DNA of 39,771 nt from Candidatus Vogelbacteria bacterium. Lineage in GTDB: Bacteria; Patescibacteriota; Minisyncoccia; Phycocordibacterales; JACRKE01. How positions within the stretch are numbered: the stretch's first letter is position 1; every line of letters starts with the position of its first letter. The stretch is from assembly GCA_016215335.1 (NCBI GenBank), contig JACRKE010000011.1:1-39771 (forward strand), read 5' to 3'. A program made the position numbers and the translations under genes. Below are positions 8,133-19,829 of the stretch, piece after piece. The notes under the pieces were generated by a model that searched no databases, was not told where the DNA came from, and worked only from the letters and a program-made list of their open reading frames with translations.

Positions 8133-8834
8133 ATGCATTTCCATGTAATTACAATTTTCCCCAAGCTTCTTGAATCATATCTTGCCGACTCAATTTTAGC
8201 GCGGGCGATTGAGTCAGACAAAATTAGCGTGCAATTTTATAATCCTCGAGACTTTACAGAGGACAAGCATCATAAGACTGACGACAGGCCCTATGCTGGA
8301 GGACCCGGGATGGTAATGTACGCTGCGCCGATTCTCCATGCTGTCGAATCGGCAATTTCCAATTTTCAATTTTTCCCGCCTGCGGACGGGACCCCGCCAA
8401 AGGCGGTGGCAATCTCCAACAAAAAAACAAAACCACAAATCTTCATTCTCTCACCTCGCGGAGAGCAGTTTACAAATCTGACTGCTAAAATGATTGCGAA
8501 CAATAAAAATACTGACATTATATTGATTTGCGGACGATATGAAGGCATCGATGCACGCGTTAAGAAAATTTTAAAAGCAAAAGAAATTTCAGTGGGACCT
8601 TACGTTCTTACTGGTGGTGAACTTCCAGCCATGATTATGATTGATTCAATTGCGCGTCAGATTCAAGGGGTGCTTGGCGACGAAGATTCTGTAGAAGAAA
8701 ATCGCACGGCGGCAGCTGAAGTTTACACCCGGCCTGAGATTCTCGAGTGGAAAAGCAAAAGATATAAAGTTCCTAAAGTTTTACTCTCGGGTGACCATAA
8801 AAAGATCGAGAAGTGGAAGATTGGAAATAAATAG
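8133..8834 (+). CDS. trmD: tRNA (guanine-N1-)-methyltransferase TrmD (start set at internal ATG; track ORF starts at 8073)
   Basis: MHFHVITIFPKLLESYL, DDRPYAGGPGMVM, LICGRYEGIDARV, SVGPYVLTGGELPAMIMIDSIARQ. Confidence 0.95.
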   Translation: MHFHVITIFPKLLESYLADSILARAIESDKISVQFYNPRDFTEDKHHKTDDRPYAGGPGMVMYAAPILHAVESAISNFQFFPPADGTPPKAVAISNKKTKPQIFILSPRGEQFTNLTAKMIANNKNTDIILICGRYEGIDARVKKILKAKEISVGPYVLTGGELPAMIMIDSIARQIQGVLGDEDSVEENRTAAAEVYTRPEILEWKSKRYKVPKVLLSGDHKKIEKWKIGNK

Positions 8835-8883
8835 TGTAGGGTTGTTGTCAGACCTTCAGTACTAAATTAAAGGAGGGCCTTCG

Positions 8884-9576
8884 ATGCCCAAACATAAACC
8901 AGAAGGCCTGCGGGCACTCTGGCACGTTCTTGCTACACCTTTCGGTGTCGGAATATCGCTTATGATTTCACCGGATTATGGTGTATACCTGTTGTTTCTG
9001 GTGGTTGCCTTGGAGGAGCTCATAAGAATCAACTTTAGCCTCATCCATAAGACATGTGTTGGTTATTATGGACTCGGGGCGACGGTCAATCTAGAATCTT
9101 GGCCTGCTCCGTTCAAAAAGACCTACTCTAGAGCCTCTGGATTCGTCCGCTATTTAGTAAACGAAATCTTTCGAGAGGACGAGATGGCTGGTAGACCAAC
9201 GGCAGCTCTCGCGATGAGTGTCGGCATTATGCTCGCGTGGATAATTGCACCCAGAGAACATTTTTGGATATCTGTGATCTGTGCAGCTGTAATAGACCCA
9301 GCGGCCAGACTTACTGGTATCCACTATGGTGCAACACCTTTTCCGGGTGTAGAAAAGAAGACCTGTGAGGGTTATCTTGGCGCCTTGCTCGCCGGAGCAA
9401 TGGCGTCCTCTGCTGCTGGGTATCCGTGGCCTGCAGCCGGCATGATTGGAGTCGCTGCGGCATCGGGTGAAGTAATTGGCCGCCACGAGCCTTGGTGGTT
9501 CGACGATAATCTTTTCGTCGCTCCTCTAGTCGCCATAACTGTTCGAGTGCTCTCATACCTCTACTTCCTCTCGTGA
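8884..9576 (+). CDS. Membrane protein of the CDP-diglyceride synthetase / dolichol-phytol kinase (CTP transferase) type
   Basis: DPAARLTGIHYGATPFPGVEKKTCEGYLGALLAG and DDNLFVAPLVA resemble the D..A...G, KKsxEG, DDN..xP motifs; strong SD AAAGGAGGGCC. Confidence 0.65.
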   Translation: MPKHKPEGLRALWHVLATPFGVGISLMISPDYGVYLLFLVVALEELIRINFSLIHKTCVGYYGLGATVNLESWPAPFKKTYSRASGFVRYLVNEIFREDEMAGRPTAALAMSVGIMLAWIIAPREHFWISVICAAVIDPAARLTGIHYGATPFPGVEKKTCEGYLGALLAGAMASSAAGYPWPAAGMIGVAAASGEVIGRHEPWWFDDNLFVAPLVAITVRVLSYLYFLS

Positions 9577-9647
9577 TCTATTCGGGGGGAAGTTTTTTGT
9601 TTTAAATGTACTGATATCCACTTGACTCATTTTCCACTCTGACGGAG

Positions 9648-9676
9648 TTGACATAAGGGTGCTTATTTTCTATACT
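9648..9676 (+). promoter_or_regulatory. Sigma70-type promoter for rpoBC
   Basis: TTGACA (9648-9653), 17-bp spacer, TATACT (9671-9676). Confidence 0.75.
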
Positions 9677-9803
9677 ACTTATGAACATTGCACGATTGAG
9701 TATTTGGCGAAGCAATTTTTTATACAACGGCCGTCTACGGCCATAGCTAAAAATAGGGAATACGTGCACCCTTATATTATTAACAAGTAAGCCACAATAA
9801 AAG

Positions 9804-9831
9804 GCGACAAGCTGCTTGCCGCAGTTTTTTT
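9804..9831 (+). terminator. Terminator/attenuator-like hairpin in the rpoB leader
   Basis: GCGACAAG-CTG-CTTGCCGC (one internal mismatch) followed by AG and TTTTTTT, 31 nt before rpoB ATG. Confidence 0.5.
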
Positions 9832-9861
9832 GTCTCACAAACGCTCATTTAATTAAAAAAT

Positions 9862-12800
9862 ATGTTGTCTACAACAGAAAAGCTTCCTAAAAAACTGTTC
9901 TCCCAGCACAAAGAGCCCTTGATCGACATGCCGGCGCCAATCGAGATGCAGATTGCTTCTTATAAGTGGCTTATGGAAAAGGGAATCTCTGAAGTTTTCG
10001 AAGAGTTCTCCACTATTAAGGATTACTCCGGCAAGAAATTCGATTTGAAGATTGTAGGTTACAGACTTGATAAACCGACAGTTGACGAGTTCCAAGCCAA
10101 GGCAAACAAGCTTACTCTTGAAACTCCGATGCGGGTTACTCTCAAGCTCATAAACAAAGTGATGAATGAGGAGAAGGAGCAAGAGATCTTTATGACTGAT
10201 TTTCCTATCATGACTCCCCATGGAACCTTCATTGTTAATGGCGTAGAGCGTGTGGTTGTACCACAACTCGCCAGAAGCTTCGGAGTATTTTTCACAATGG
10301 ACGAGGCGAAGGGTCGCAGATATTTTGGTGCCAAAATCAATCCGGTTCGCGGTGCATGGATTGAAATAGAGACTGAAGCTGACGGTGTTATATATGTTCG
10401 CATTGACCGACGCAGAAAATTCCCCGTCTCATCGCTTTTGCGCGTTTATGGTGATGGCAAGACAGACGCGGAAATCAAGCAAGATTTCGTTGACTTAGTT
10501 TCAGAAATTCCCTATATCGAAAACTCATTTGCAAAGGATCACGCCAAGAACTCCGACGATTCATTCGTTGAGATATACCGTAGACTGCGTGATAACGACC
10601 TTGCAACCCCAGCGTCTGCTCGTGAATTTATAAACGGAATTTTTGATAAAGAAAGATACGATCTTTCGCCTGTAGGACGCTTCAGATTCAACAAGCGCTT
10701 CGATAAGCCGATGACAGAAGTTGCGCTTGCTCGCAAAACTTTGAATTACGAAGACATGGTAGCTACTGTAAGGCACATTATTGAACTTAATAATGAGAGC
10801 GATGCAGAGGCAGATGATATTGATCACTTGGGCTTGCGCCGCGTGAGGTTGGTAGGCGAAATGCTTCAGCTGAAGGTACGCCTCGGTCTTCAACAGATGA
10901 AAAGAAGTATCCAAGACAGAATGTCTACCATCGATACATCGACTTCACTTCCTGTACAGATTGTAAATCCGCGCGCACTGCAAGCAAGAATTAAGGAGTT
11001 CTTCACCACAAACCAGCTATCGCAATTTATGCGACAAGAGAACGTTCTTTCAGAGCTCGAGCACTTGCGAAGACTCTCCGCACTTGGTCCCGGAGGACTT
11101 ACTCGCGAACGAGCGGGATTTGAAGTTCGCGATGTACACACGTCACACTATGGTCGTGTTTGTCCAATCCAGACACCTGAAGGTCCAAACATCGGTCTTA
11201 TTCTCACTCTTTCTTCGTACGCACGTATAAATGATTTTGGAATTATTGAGGCGCCTTACGCCAAAGTAAAGAAAGGCAAGGTAACCGACGAAATTGTCTA
11301 CCTTAATGCACTTGAAGAAGAGCAGTACAATATCGCGCACGGAGGCGTACCGGTGGACAAAGACGGAATGATTATGAAAGAGGAGGTTGAGGCCAGAATC
11401 AAAGCAAATCCGGGCGTAATTTCAAGAGACAAGATTGATTACATTGATGTGGCTACGAATCAGGCATATTCGATTGCTACTTCGATGATTCCATTCATTG
11501 AGCATAACTATGCGACTCGCGCACTCATGGGTTCAAACATGCAGAAACAATCGACCCCGTGCATCGTACCCGAGGCACCCCTGGTTTCTACCGGTATTGA
11601 AGAAAGAGTGGCCTCTGCAACTGGCCGTTTGGCACTGGCTGGCAGTGATGGTGTTGTTGAGAAGGTGGACGCACGAAATATTACAATAAAGACAGATGAT
11701 GGTGAAAAAGAGGAGCACAAACTTATAAACTTTTCTAGAACGAACGATTTCACTTCAAGTCACCAGCGACCAAACGTGACTCTTGGTCAGAAGGTGAAGA
11801 AGGGTGATGTGCTCGCCGATACTTCTACAACTGCACATGGACAAATAGCGCTCGGACAAAATATGTTTGTAGCCTTCATGTCGTGGGGAGGAGCAAACTA
11901 TGAAGACGCTATTATCATTTCAGAAAAGTTGGTAAGGAATAGCAAGTTTTCGAGTATACACATTGAAGAGTTTTCGCTAAGTGTTCGTGATACTAAACTT
12001 GGCCCAGAAGTTACAACGCATGACATACCGAACGTGGGTGAATCGAAATTAAAGGATCTTGACGAAGATGGTATTGTCAGAATCGGTGCTGAAGTCGGTC
12101 CAAACGATATTTTGGTCGGCAAGATCACGCCTAAAGGCGAAACAGAACTCACACCAGAAGAGCGATTGCTTCGAGCGATCTTCGGTGAGAAATCGAGAGA
12201 CGTGAAAGACAGCTCGCTTCGTATGGGCCATGGCAAAAGAGGACGCGTTATAGGAGTAAAAGTATTTTCTCGCGACCGCGGTGACAAACTTGAATCCGGA
12301 ATAATAAAGAAAATATTTATTGAAGTCGCACAACTTAGAAATCTGTCAGTCGGAGATAAAATGGCCGGACGACACGGCAACAAGGGTATTGTCTCTCGTA
12401 TTCTTCCTGAGGAAGACATGCCGTTCATGGAAGACGGTAGACAAGTGGATGTGATACTGACTCCTCTCGGCGTACCTTCTCGCATGAACTTGGGACAAAT
12501 CCTTGAGATGCACATGGGACTTGCGGCAAACACTCTTGGTTATCAGGCTATTACGCCTCCTTTCTACGGCCCTACAGAAAAAGAGATTAAAGAAGAGCTG
12601 GTCAAAGCAGGATACCCTGAAGGGGGTAAGGTAAGAATGTTTGACGGTCAGACAGGAGAGGCCTTCGACAAAGACATTGCCATCGGATACATGTATATGT
12701 TGAAACTCGGACACATGGTGGAAGACAAAATTCACATGCGTTCAGTTGGCCCATACTCGCTTATTACACAGCAACCTCTTGGTGGAAAGGCCCAGGGTGG

Positions 12801-13044
12801 AGGGCAGAGGTTTGGAGAAATGGAGGTGTGGGCGCTTGAAGGTTACGGTGCTGCTTACACACTCCGCGAGATGCTTACTATTAAGTCAGATGATATTCAG
12901 GGTCGTTCAGCGGCTTTTGACTCTATCGTAAAAGGGGACGAAATACGACAACCAAACATACCAGCATCGTTCAATGTGCTCCTAAGTGAACTAAAGGGGC
13001 TCTCGCTCGACGTTGAACTTCGAACTCTAAATGATGAGGAGTAA
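9862..13044 (+). CDS. rpoB: RNA polymerase beta subunit
   Basis: LSALGPGGLTRERAGFEVRDVHTSHYGRVCPIQTPEGPNIGLI; GDKMAGRHGNKGIVS; QPLGGKAQGGGQRFGEMEVWALEGYGAA. Confidence 0.99.
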   Translation: MLSTTEKLPKKLFSQHKEPLIDMPAPIEMQIASYKWLMEKGISEVFEEFSTIKDYSGKKFDLKIVGYRLDKPTVDEFQAKANKLTLETPMRVTLKLINKVMNEEKEQEIFMTDFPIMTPHGTFIVNGVERVVVPQLARSFGVFFTMDEAKGRRYFGAKINPVRGAWIEIETEADGVIYVRIDRRRKFPVSSLLRVYGDGKTDAEIKQDFVDLVSEIPYIENSFAKDHAKNSDDSFVEIYRRLRDNDLATPASAREFINGIFDKERYDLSPVGRFRFNKRFDKPMTEVALARKTLNYEDMVATVRHIIELNNESDAEADDIDHLGLRRVRLVGEMLQLKVRLGLQQMKRSIQDRMSTIDTSTSLPVQIVNPRALQARIKEFFTTNQLSQFMRQENVLSELEHLRRLSALGPGGLTRERAGFEVRDVHTSHYGRVCPIQTPEGPNIGLILTLSSYARINDFGIIEAPYAKVKKGKVTDEIVYLNALEEEQYNIAHGGVPVDKDGMIMKEEVEARIKANPGVISRDKIDYIDVATNQAYSIATSMIPFIEHNYATRALMGSNMQKQSTPCIVPEAPLVSTGIEERVASATGRLALAGSDGVVEKVDARNITIKTDDGEKEEHKLINFSRTNDFTSSHQRPNVTLGQKVKKGDVLADTSTTAHGQIALGQNMFVAFMSWGGANYEDAIIISEKLVRNSKFSSIHIEEFSLSVRDTKLGPEVTTHDIPNVGESKLKDLDEDGIVRIGAEVGPNDILVGKITPKGETELTPEERLLRAIFGEKSRDVKDSSLRMGHGKRGRVIGVKVFSRDRGDKLESGIIKKIFIEVAQLRNLSVGDKMAGRHGNKGIVSRILPEEDMPFMEDGRQVDVILTPLGVPSRMNLGQILEMHMGLAANTLGYQAITPPFYGPTEKEIKEELVKAGYPEGGKVRMFDGQTGEAFDKDIAIGYMYMLKLGHMVEDKIHMRSVGPYSLITQQPLGGKAQGGGQRFGEMEVWALEGYGAAYTLREMLTIKSDDIQGRSAAFDSIVKGDEIRQPNIPASFNVLLSELKGLSLDVELRTLNDEE

Positions 13045-13067
13045 ATAAAACTAAAATCGAAAAATAT

Positions 13068-16000
13068 ATGGAAAATAGACCTCAAAACATTGGAACGATT
13101 GCCAGAGAAAGTGCAAACACTGTTCCTAACGATTTCAATGCGATATCACTCAAGCTTGCGTCCCCCGATCGTATAAGACAATGGTCGCGTGGAGAAGTTA
13201 CTAAGCCGGAAACAATCAATTATAGAACTCAAAGATCCGAAAGAGGGGGGCTTTTTGATGAAAAGATTTTCGGCCCAGAGAAAGATTATGAATGTTACTG
13301 CGGTAAATACCGACGAATAAGATACAAGGATATAGTATGTGAAAAATGTGGAGTCGAGGTAACTCGGTCAATTGTCAGACGCGAAAGAATGGGTCACATA
13401 GAACTTGCTGCACCCGCGGCGCACATCTGGTTCCTGCGGGGCATTCCTTCAAAGATTGGACTACTTCTGGATCTACCGGTGGCAGATGTTGAAAAAGTAA
13501 TTTATTTCGCGGGATATATTGTCACTCGGGTCAATGAGGAAGATAAGAAGAAATTGTTACGAGAGCTTGATAATGAATTCAAATCAAAGACTAAATCTGC
13601 AAACAGCGACGAAGCTAAAGAGGCTATAAAGCAGTCACTCATTGAAGTTAAGCGAGAAATTGAATCAATTTCCGAGGGAATGGTTCTTGATGAAGTCAAG
13701 TATGTAAAGTTCTCACTCAAATACGGTCTTATCTTTGAAGCGGAGATCGGAGCTGAAGCAATCTACAAACTTTTCAAAAAAATGGACTTGCCGAAGATGG
13801 TTCAGGAATTACACGAAAGACTTGAAGGGGCAAGTGCAGCAACAACGCCTAAGCTTCAGAAGAGATTACAGCTTGTCCAGGCCATGATCAGATCCGGTGT
13901 GCGTCCTGAATGGATGTTTCTTAGCGTCATTCCTGTTACTCCTCCGGCTATTCGACCAATGGTAGCCCTTGATGGCGGTAGACACGCAACTTCCGACGTA
14001 AACGATCTTTACAGGCGTGTAATCAACCGAAATAACCGACTGAAAAGACTTCAAGAGATAAATGCGCCGGAAGTAATTCAGAGAAATGAAAAACGAATTC
14101 TACAGGAAGCAGTGGACGCACTCATAGATAACTCTATTCGTCATAGCGCCGGAGCCGGTGGCGCAGTCTCTCAAGCACAGCGAAGACCGCTCAAATCACT
14201 TGCAGATATGCTTAAGGGTAAGCAGGGACGTTTTAGGCAGAACTTGCTTGGAAAGCGTGTGGATTACTCCGGAAGAAGTGTGATTGTTGTGGGTCCAACC
14301 CTTAGACTTGACCAGTGCGGACTTCCAAAGCACATGGCGCTCGAACTCTTCAGGCCATTCGTGATCTCAAAGATTTTGGAGCGCGAGCTTGCCTTCAATA
14401 TTCGAGGTGCCGGTAAATTAATAGAGGAAGGAGCGGCAGAGGTATGGGCCATTCTTGAAGAAGTTATTAAGAACAAATACGTGCTTCTTAATCGGGCGCC
14501 TACTCTTCATAGACTTGGTATTCAGGCTTTTATGCCGGTACTGATAGAAGGAAATGCAATCCAGATTCATCCGCTGGTTTGTGCGGCATTTAACGCAGAC
14601 TTTGACGGAGACCAGATGGCGGTACATGTTCCTCTGGGTCCGGAAGCTCAAGCTGAGGCGCGCGAGCTCATGGCAGCGAATAATAACTTGCTTTTACCAG
14701 GAAGTGGTAACCCGATTGTCACACCAAAGCTTGATATAGTGCTTGGATGTTACTGGATGACGAAAGCAGTGCCGGGCGAAAAAGGAGAAGGTATGATTTT
14801 CCAATCTACAAATGCGGCAATTCTTGCTTATGACTTCGGACTTGTTGGATTTCGAGCAAAGGTCAAGATCATGGCAGGCGATCATCCGAAGTACGCAGTT
14901 TTTAAGGGTGGCATATTCGAGACAACAGTTGGAAGACTTATGTTCGGCAGTATATTCCCGAACGATTTCCCTTACATCAATCATGAAATTACAGGAGCCG
15001 AATTAGCTGCTATTATTGAAGATTTGATTGCGCGTTATGGGGTGGCCGGGACTCCTCAGATTCTAGACAAAATTAAGGCCTTCGGTTACAAATATATTAC
15101 AAGATCAGGTACCACATGGGGAATAGATGACCTGCATATTTCACCCGAAAAAGCGCCAATCATTGAAAGCGCGCGAGCGGAAGCAAAGACGGTGGAGGAT
15201 AATTACGCAGAAGGGCTTATCTCTGACAATGAACGCTACCGAATGGTGATTGAAATTTGGACCGCGGCCAAGAGTGCCATAGAAAAACTTGTGCCGAAAA
15301 CCCTTCCAGAAAATGGCAGTGTTCAAGACATGATCTACTCGAAGGCTAGAGGTGTTATGTCTCAAACTGCTCAAATGTCGGGTATGATCGGAATGATCGT
15401 CGATTCTCGCGGCCGCACATTGGATTTCCCGATCATTCCTTGCTACAAGGAAGGTTTGTCGCCACTTGAATATTTCATTACAACACACGGTACTAGAAAA
15501 GGTCTTACGGATACTGCTCTTAACACCGCTAAATCAGGATATCTTACCAGGCGTTTGGTGGACGTATCACAGGATTGTGTAATTATAGATGAAGATTGTG
15601 GAGAGAAGAGCGGTAGGGTGGTTAACAAATCAAACCTGATTGGAATTGGCGCTAATATTACAAGCGCCGTGAGGGGTAGAATACTTGCAAAAGATGTAAA
15701 GGATTCTTTGGGAACAGTCCTATACAAAAAAGGAGACTTGCTCTATAAAGCCGATGCCAAGAAAATCGAAGATGCAGGTGTTACACAGGTCTACATCAGA
15801 TCTCCCCTCACATGTCTCTCAAATCGAGGAATCTGTAGACAATGCTACGGACTCGACCTTGGAAGAAACAGACTTGTGGCGAGGGGTGAAGCAGTGGGAA
15901 TTATTGCTGCTCAATCAATCGGCGAACCTGGTACTCAACTTACAATGCGCACATTCCACTCGGGAGGTATTTCTCAAGAGGCTGGAGACATTACTATGGG

Positions 16001-16742
16001 TCTTCCTCGCGTGGAAGAAATTTTCGAGAAGAGACCGCCAAAGAATCCGGCGGTGATCAGCCAGACTGATGGTGAGGTCATTGAAATACGAGAAGAGGGT
16101 CGCGACCGAATAGTTACAGTATTATCTGATGTGGTGGTTTCCAAAGATGCAAAGAGCGCAAGCACCACCTATACAATCCCATTCGTAAGAACAGTAATAT
16201 CAAAGGTTGGCGATAAGGTTAAGAAAGGGGATCTCATCACAGACGGATCTGCTAATTTGACAGAGCTCTTCGATTTTGGGGGTAAAGAAAAAACAGAGGA
16301 TTACATTCTTAATGAAATTCATAAGGTTTATTCAATGCAGGGAGCTCAAGTGGCGCGCAAGCACGTAGAAGTAATCATTCGTGAGATGTTCTCAAGGCGT
16401 ATTGTTACAACTCCCGGGGGCACAAATCTCGTGCGAGGCGAGATTGTAGACATTGCAAAACTTAGTATGGAAAATTCCAGAGCAGAGAAGGTGGGCAATG
16501 AAATAGCGAAAGGAGAACTTCTGATAAAAGGAATTTCAGAAGTTGCGCTTACCACTTCAAGCTTCTTGTCTGCAGCATCCTTCCAGAACACTTCGAGAGT
16601 TCTCATTGATACCGCAATCAAGGGTGGTGTAGATCACTTGGTGGGCCTCAAAGAAAACGTCATAATTGGTCGCTTGATTCCTGCGGGTACAGGGTTCTGG
16701 GCGCATAATATCGATGACAGAGAGGTTAAAAAAGAAGAATAG
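13068..16742 (+). CDS. rpoC: RNA polymerase beta' subunit
   Basis: [12 protein letters not shown] catalytic motif; zinc motif [36 protein letters not shown]. Confidence 0.99.
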   Translation: MENRPQNIGTIARESANTVPNDFNAISLKLASPDRIRQWSRGEVTKPETINYRTQRSERGGLFDEKIFGPEKDYECYCGKYRRIRYKDIVCEKCGVEVTRSIVRRERMGHIELAAPAAHIWFLRGIPSKIGLLLDLPVADVEKVIYFAGYIVTRVNEEDKKKLLRELDNEFKSKTKSANSDEAKEAIKQSLIEVKREIESISEGMVLDEVKYVKFSLKYGLIFEAEIGAEAIYKLFKKMDLPKMVQELHERLEGASAATTPKLQKRLQLVQAMIRSGVRPEWMFLSVIPVTPPAIRPMVALDGGRHATSDVNDLYRRVINRNNRLKRLQEINAPEVIQRNEKRILQEAVDALIDNSIRHSAGAGGAVSQAQRRPLKSLADMLKGKQGRFRQNLLGKRVDYSGRSVIVVGPTLRLDQCGLPKHMALELFRPFVISKILERELAFNIRGAGKLIEEGAAEVWAILEEVIKNKYVLLNRAPTLHRLGIQAFMPVLIEGNAIQIHPLVCAAFNADFDGDQMAVHVPLGPEAQAEARELMAANNNLLLPGSGNPIVTPKLDIVLGCYWMTKAVPGEKGEGMIFQSTNAAILAYDFGLVGFRAKVKIMAGDHPKYAVFKGGIFETTVGRLMFGSIFPNDFPYINHEITGAELAAIIEDLIARYGVAGTPQILDKIKAFGYKYITRSGTTWGIDDLHISPEKAPIIESARAEAKTVEDNYAEGLISDNERYRMVIEIWTAAKSAIEKLVPKTLPENGSVQDMIYSKARGVMSQTAQMSGMIGMIVDSRGRTLDFPIIPCYKEGLSPLEYFITTHGTRKGLTDTALNTAKSGYLTRRLVDVSQDCVIIDEDCGEKSGRVVNKSNLIGIGANITSAVRGRILAKDVKDSLGTVLYKKGDLLYKADAKKIEDAGVTQVYIRSPLTCLSNRGICRQCYGLDLGRNRLVARGEAVGIIAAQSIGEPGTQLTMRTFHSGGISQEAGDITMGLPRVEEIFEKRPPKNPAVISQTDGEVIEIREEGRDRIVTVLSDVVVSKDAKSASTTYTIPFVRTVISKVGDKVKKGDLITDGSANLTELFDFGGKEKTEDYILNEIHKVYSMQGAQVARKHVEVIIREMFSRRIVTTPGGTNLVRGEIVDIAKLSMENSRAEKVGNEIAKGELLIKGISEVALTTSSFLSAASFQNTSRVLIDTAIKGGVDHLVGLKENVIIGRLIPAGTGFWAHNIDDREVKKEE

Positions 16743-16762
16743 GAAATCAAAATTCAATAACT

Positions 16763-18487
16763 GTGTCATCGCTCGTTGAACAAATCAAGACGCGCTTGAG
16801 TATTGCGGATGTCGTAGGCACGTATATAAAGATTGATAAGCAGGGGTCGACCTTGAAGGCCAGATGTCCTTTCCATAATGAAAAGACTCCATCATTTTTC
16901 ATTTCTCCCGCCCGGGCCAGCTTCTATTGCTTCGGATGCAATAAAGGTGGTGACGTATTTACTTTTGTGCAGGAGATTGAAGGTTTGGATTTTAGGGGGG
17001 CTCTCAAGGTTCTTGCTGACCGCGCAGGATTAAATCTTGCGGACTTTTCTGACTTTAAAGAAGATACAGGAGAAAAAAGTACATTGAAGAACCTCATGGA
17101 GGTAGCGGCCACATTCTATGAGGATAGGCTGAAAGAAAGTTTAGAGACCATGGATTATCTTCGTGGACGAGGTCTTAAAGATGAAACTATAAAAAAATTT
17201 CGTCTCGGCTTTGCTCCAGACGAATGGGGGGCGCTCTACAAGTATCTAATGTCAAGAAAGTTTCGTGAGGCCGAGATAGAGAAAGCCGGGATGATCATAA
17301 AAGGAGAGAGGGGATATTACGACAGATTCAGAAACAGGATAATGTTTCCACTTGAAGATGCGGGCGGCACAGTCGTTGCTTTTTCGGGAAGAGTGCTTCC
17401 GGGAGTAAGTAGGTCTGGCGGCAAAGATCCGGCTAAATATATCAATTCACCCGAAACGGTTCTTTACAGTAAATCAAATTTTCTTTACGGATTTAATCAC
17501 GCCAAGGTTTCAATGCGTCAAAACAAATCTGTTATTCTGGTAGAGGGGCAGATGGATCTCATAATGTCTCACCAGGCGGGAGTGTCCAATGTTGTAGCCG
17601 TCTCTGGCACGGCGCTTACCAATATGCACTTGCAAATGTTGAAGAGATTGAGTAATAATGTTCTTATGGCGTTCGATCAGGACGTGGCTGGTTTCAACGC
17701 AGCACGTCGCGCAATCGAAATGGCTCTGGAACATAAGTTAGAAGTTAGCATTCCAATTTTGCTCAATGCGAAAGATCCTGCTGATTTGGTACGTGAAAAT
17801 CCAATATTGTGGTGCACGGCGGTTTCTCATGCATTGCCTATAATTGACGCTTTGCTTCAGACAATTACAGCTCGTAAATTGTCCGCGGACGAAAGAAGAC
17901 GTGCTGTGGAACAAGAAGTCCTTCCGTTTGCTGTGAGACTCCGCAGCAGTTTAGACCAGGCTCATTATGCGCGTCTGATCGCTGATTTTTTAGGCCTTCA
18001 AGAGGATTCAATATGGAAAGCAGTGAAAGAAGTCTCCTCTAAATTAGAGAAGGGTACTCCTTCTTCTAATGTCCATATCACTCTACCCACACACGAGGAA
18101 AAAAGGCTCACGAATATCGTAAAGAGAATAAATTCCATTCTTCTTTGGCAAAGTAAGGAGGCTGATCCACAGATACCAGTCGAAGAATTTCGGCTTAGAT
18201 TATCGGAGTTTTTACCGGACTCAAATTCAGACAGATGTCCTCCAGAAAAGGATGAGCAGGCAGAAATCTTTAGGGCTGAGGTGGCCTACTCGGGACACAG
18301 TAATCTAAAAGGTGAATGCGATAGTCTGTTTAAGGGACTCGAGGAAGAGATTATAAAGGAAAAACTAATCAAAGTGATGGAAGATCTAAAAAAAGCTGAG
18401 AATGATAAGAACTCATTTGAAATCGAGAAACATGTCGAAAAATATCATTCTCTATCAAAGCAGTTAAACGATCTAAAACAAAAGTAG
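16763..18487 (+). CDS. dnaG: DNA primase (GTG start)
   Basis: CHC2 zinc motif [50 protein letters not shown] and AFDQDVAG. Confidence 0.97.
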   Translation: MSSLVEQIKTRLSIADVVGTYIKIDKQGSTLKARCPFHNEKTPSFFISPARASFYCFGCNKGGDVFTFVQEIEGLDFRGALKVLADRAGLNLADFSDFKEDTGEKSTLKNLMEVAATFYEDRLKESLETMDYLRGRGLKDETIKKFRLGFAPDEWGALYKYLMSRKFREAEIEKAGMIIKGERGYYDRFRNRIMFPLEDAGGTVVAFSGRVLPGVSRSGGKDPAKYINSPETVLYSKSNFLYGFNHAKVSMRQNKSVILVEGQMDLIMSHQAGVSNVVAVSGTALTNMHLQMLKRLSNNVLMAFDQDVAGFNAARRAIEMALEHKLEVSIPILLNAKDPADLVRENPILWCTAVSHALPIIDALLQTITARKLSADERRRAVEQEVLPFAVRLRSSLDQAHYARLIADFLGLQEDSIWKAVKEVSSKLEKGTPSSNVHITLPTHEEKRLTNIVKRINSILLWQSKEADPQIPVEEFRLRLSEFLPDSNSDRCPPEKDEQAEIFRAEVAYSGHSNLKGECDSLFKGLEEEIIKEKLIKVMEDLKKAENDKNSFEIEKHVEKYHSLSKQLNDLKQK

Positions 18488-18491
18488 AAGC

Positions 18492-19817
18492 ATGAAGAAC
18501 TCAAAAAAACAATTTAAAGATAAAAGAAAGAATATGATTCAGAGATCCGGTTTTAGAAAGACTGTTAAATCGAGTTCTTCGACGAGAGTTTTTCGTCGTA
18601 AATCAGCGCCTTCCGCCTTAAGAAAAGTAGTGGCTAAGCGATTGTCGACACCTAAAAAGATTACTTTGCCGGCGGGAAGAGTTAAGCCGGTGCTTAAGGG
18701 TAAACCTCAAGAAAAGGCTTTGACCAAAACTTCTGGCAAGAATCTGGTGCAGGCAGAACGTGTAAATCAGCTCATTGATCGTGGTCGTGCCAAGGGATTT
18801 ATAACTTATAGCGAGATTTTGAAGGAGTTCCCAAATATTGAGAACGATATTCTCTTTCTCGATGATTTGTATGGAAAGTTCGATGAATCCGGCATTGATG
18901 TACTTGAAGGAGGAGGATTGCTCGATACACATGTTGAGGAACCTGTTGTTTATAAAGGAAAGGCAGGACTTAGGCACAAAGAAGGCGGTCTCGATTCCGT
19001 ACAGATGTATCTCCGTGAGATTGGCAAGTACAAACTTATTGGTGCGTCGGACGAACGAGATTTGTCAAAGAGAATCGAACTTGGCGACAAGGAGGCCAAG
19101 GATTTACTCATAAAGGCAAACTTGAGACTCGTGGTTTCCATAGCTAAAAAATATATTGGTCGATCAAGCGACCTCACTCTTCTTGATCTTATTCAAGAAG
19201 GTAATCTGGGCCTGTTTAAAGCAGTTGAGAAGTTCGACTGGTCAAAGGGTTATAAATTTTCAACTTACGCAACATGGTGGATTAGGCAAGCGATTACAAG
19301 AGCATTGGCTGACCAGTCTCGTACTATTAGAATTCCGGTGCACATGGTAGAAACAATCGCTAAATACAAGCAGGTGGTTAGACGTTTATCGCAAGACCTC
19401 GGCCGAGAACCTTTACCCGAAGAGATTGCAACAGAGATGGGGCTTGAAGTCGATAAGGTGCATCAAATAGAGAAAATTGACCAGGGAACAGTCTCATTAG
19501 AGTCACCCGTAGGAGATTCATCAGATGACAAGTCAATGCTCGGTGACTTTATTGCAGATGAGAAGATATTGTCTCCCGATCAAGAGTCTTCCAGAAGAAT
19601 TCTCGCTGACCAGATCAAGGAGATTCTTGACGATCTTTCTCCTAAGGAGCGCAAGATTTTGGAGATGAGGCATGGACTTATTGATGGAGTTATGAGAACG
19701 CTTGAAGAAGTAGGCAAAGAGTTCGGTGTTACTCGTGAGCGTATTCGACAAATTGAAGCTAAGGCCCATGAAAAAATAAGATTCCACGAAAAGGCGAAGC
19801 GTTTATTAAACTACTAA
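18492..19817 (+). CDS. rpoD: Primary sigma factor RpoD/SigA
   Basis: [57 protein letters not shown]-terminal [18 protein letters not shown]. Confidence 0.98.
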   Translation: MKNSKKQFKDKRKNMIQRSGFRKTVKSSSSTRVFRRKSAPSALRKVVAKRLSTPKKITLPAGRVKPVLKGKPQEKALTKTSGKNLVQAERVNQLIDRGRAKGFITYSEILKEFPNIENDILFLDDLYGKFDESGIDVLEGGGLLDTHVEEPVVYKGKAGLRHKEGGLDSVQMYLREIGKYKLIGASDERDLSKRIELGDKEAKDLLIKANLRLVVSIAKKYIGRSSDLTLLDLIQEGNLGLFKAVEKFDWSKGYKFSTYATWWIRQAITRALADQSRTIRIPVHMVETIAKYKQVVRRLSQDLGREPLPEEIATEMGLEVDKVHQIEKIDQGTVSLESPVGDSSDDKSMLGDFIADEKILSPDQESSRRILADQIKEILDDLSPKERKILEMRHGLIDGVMRTLEEVGKEFGVTRERIRQIEAKAHEKIRFHEKAKRLLNY

Positions 19818-19829
19818 AAAGATTTCTTA

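Noticed and set aside
11898-12533. 211-aa minus-strand ORF within rpoB
   Set aside because: Antisense to a highly conserved rpoB region; no homology-like motifs.
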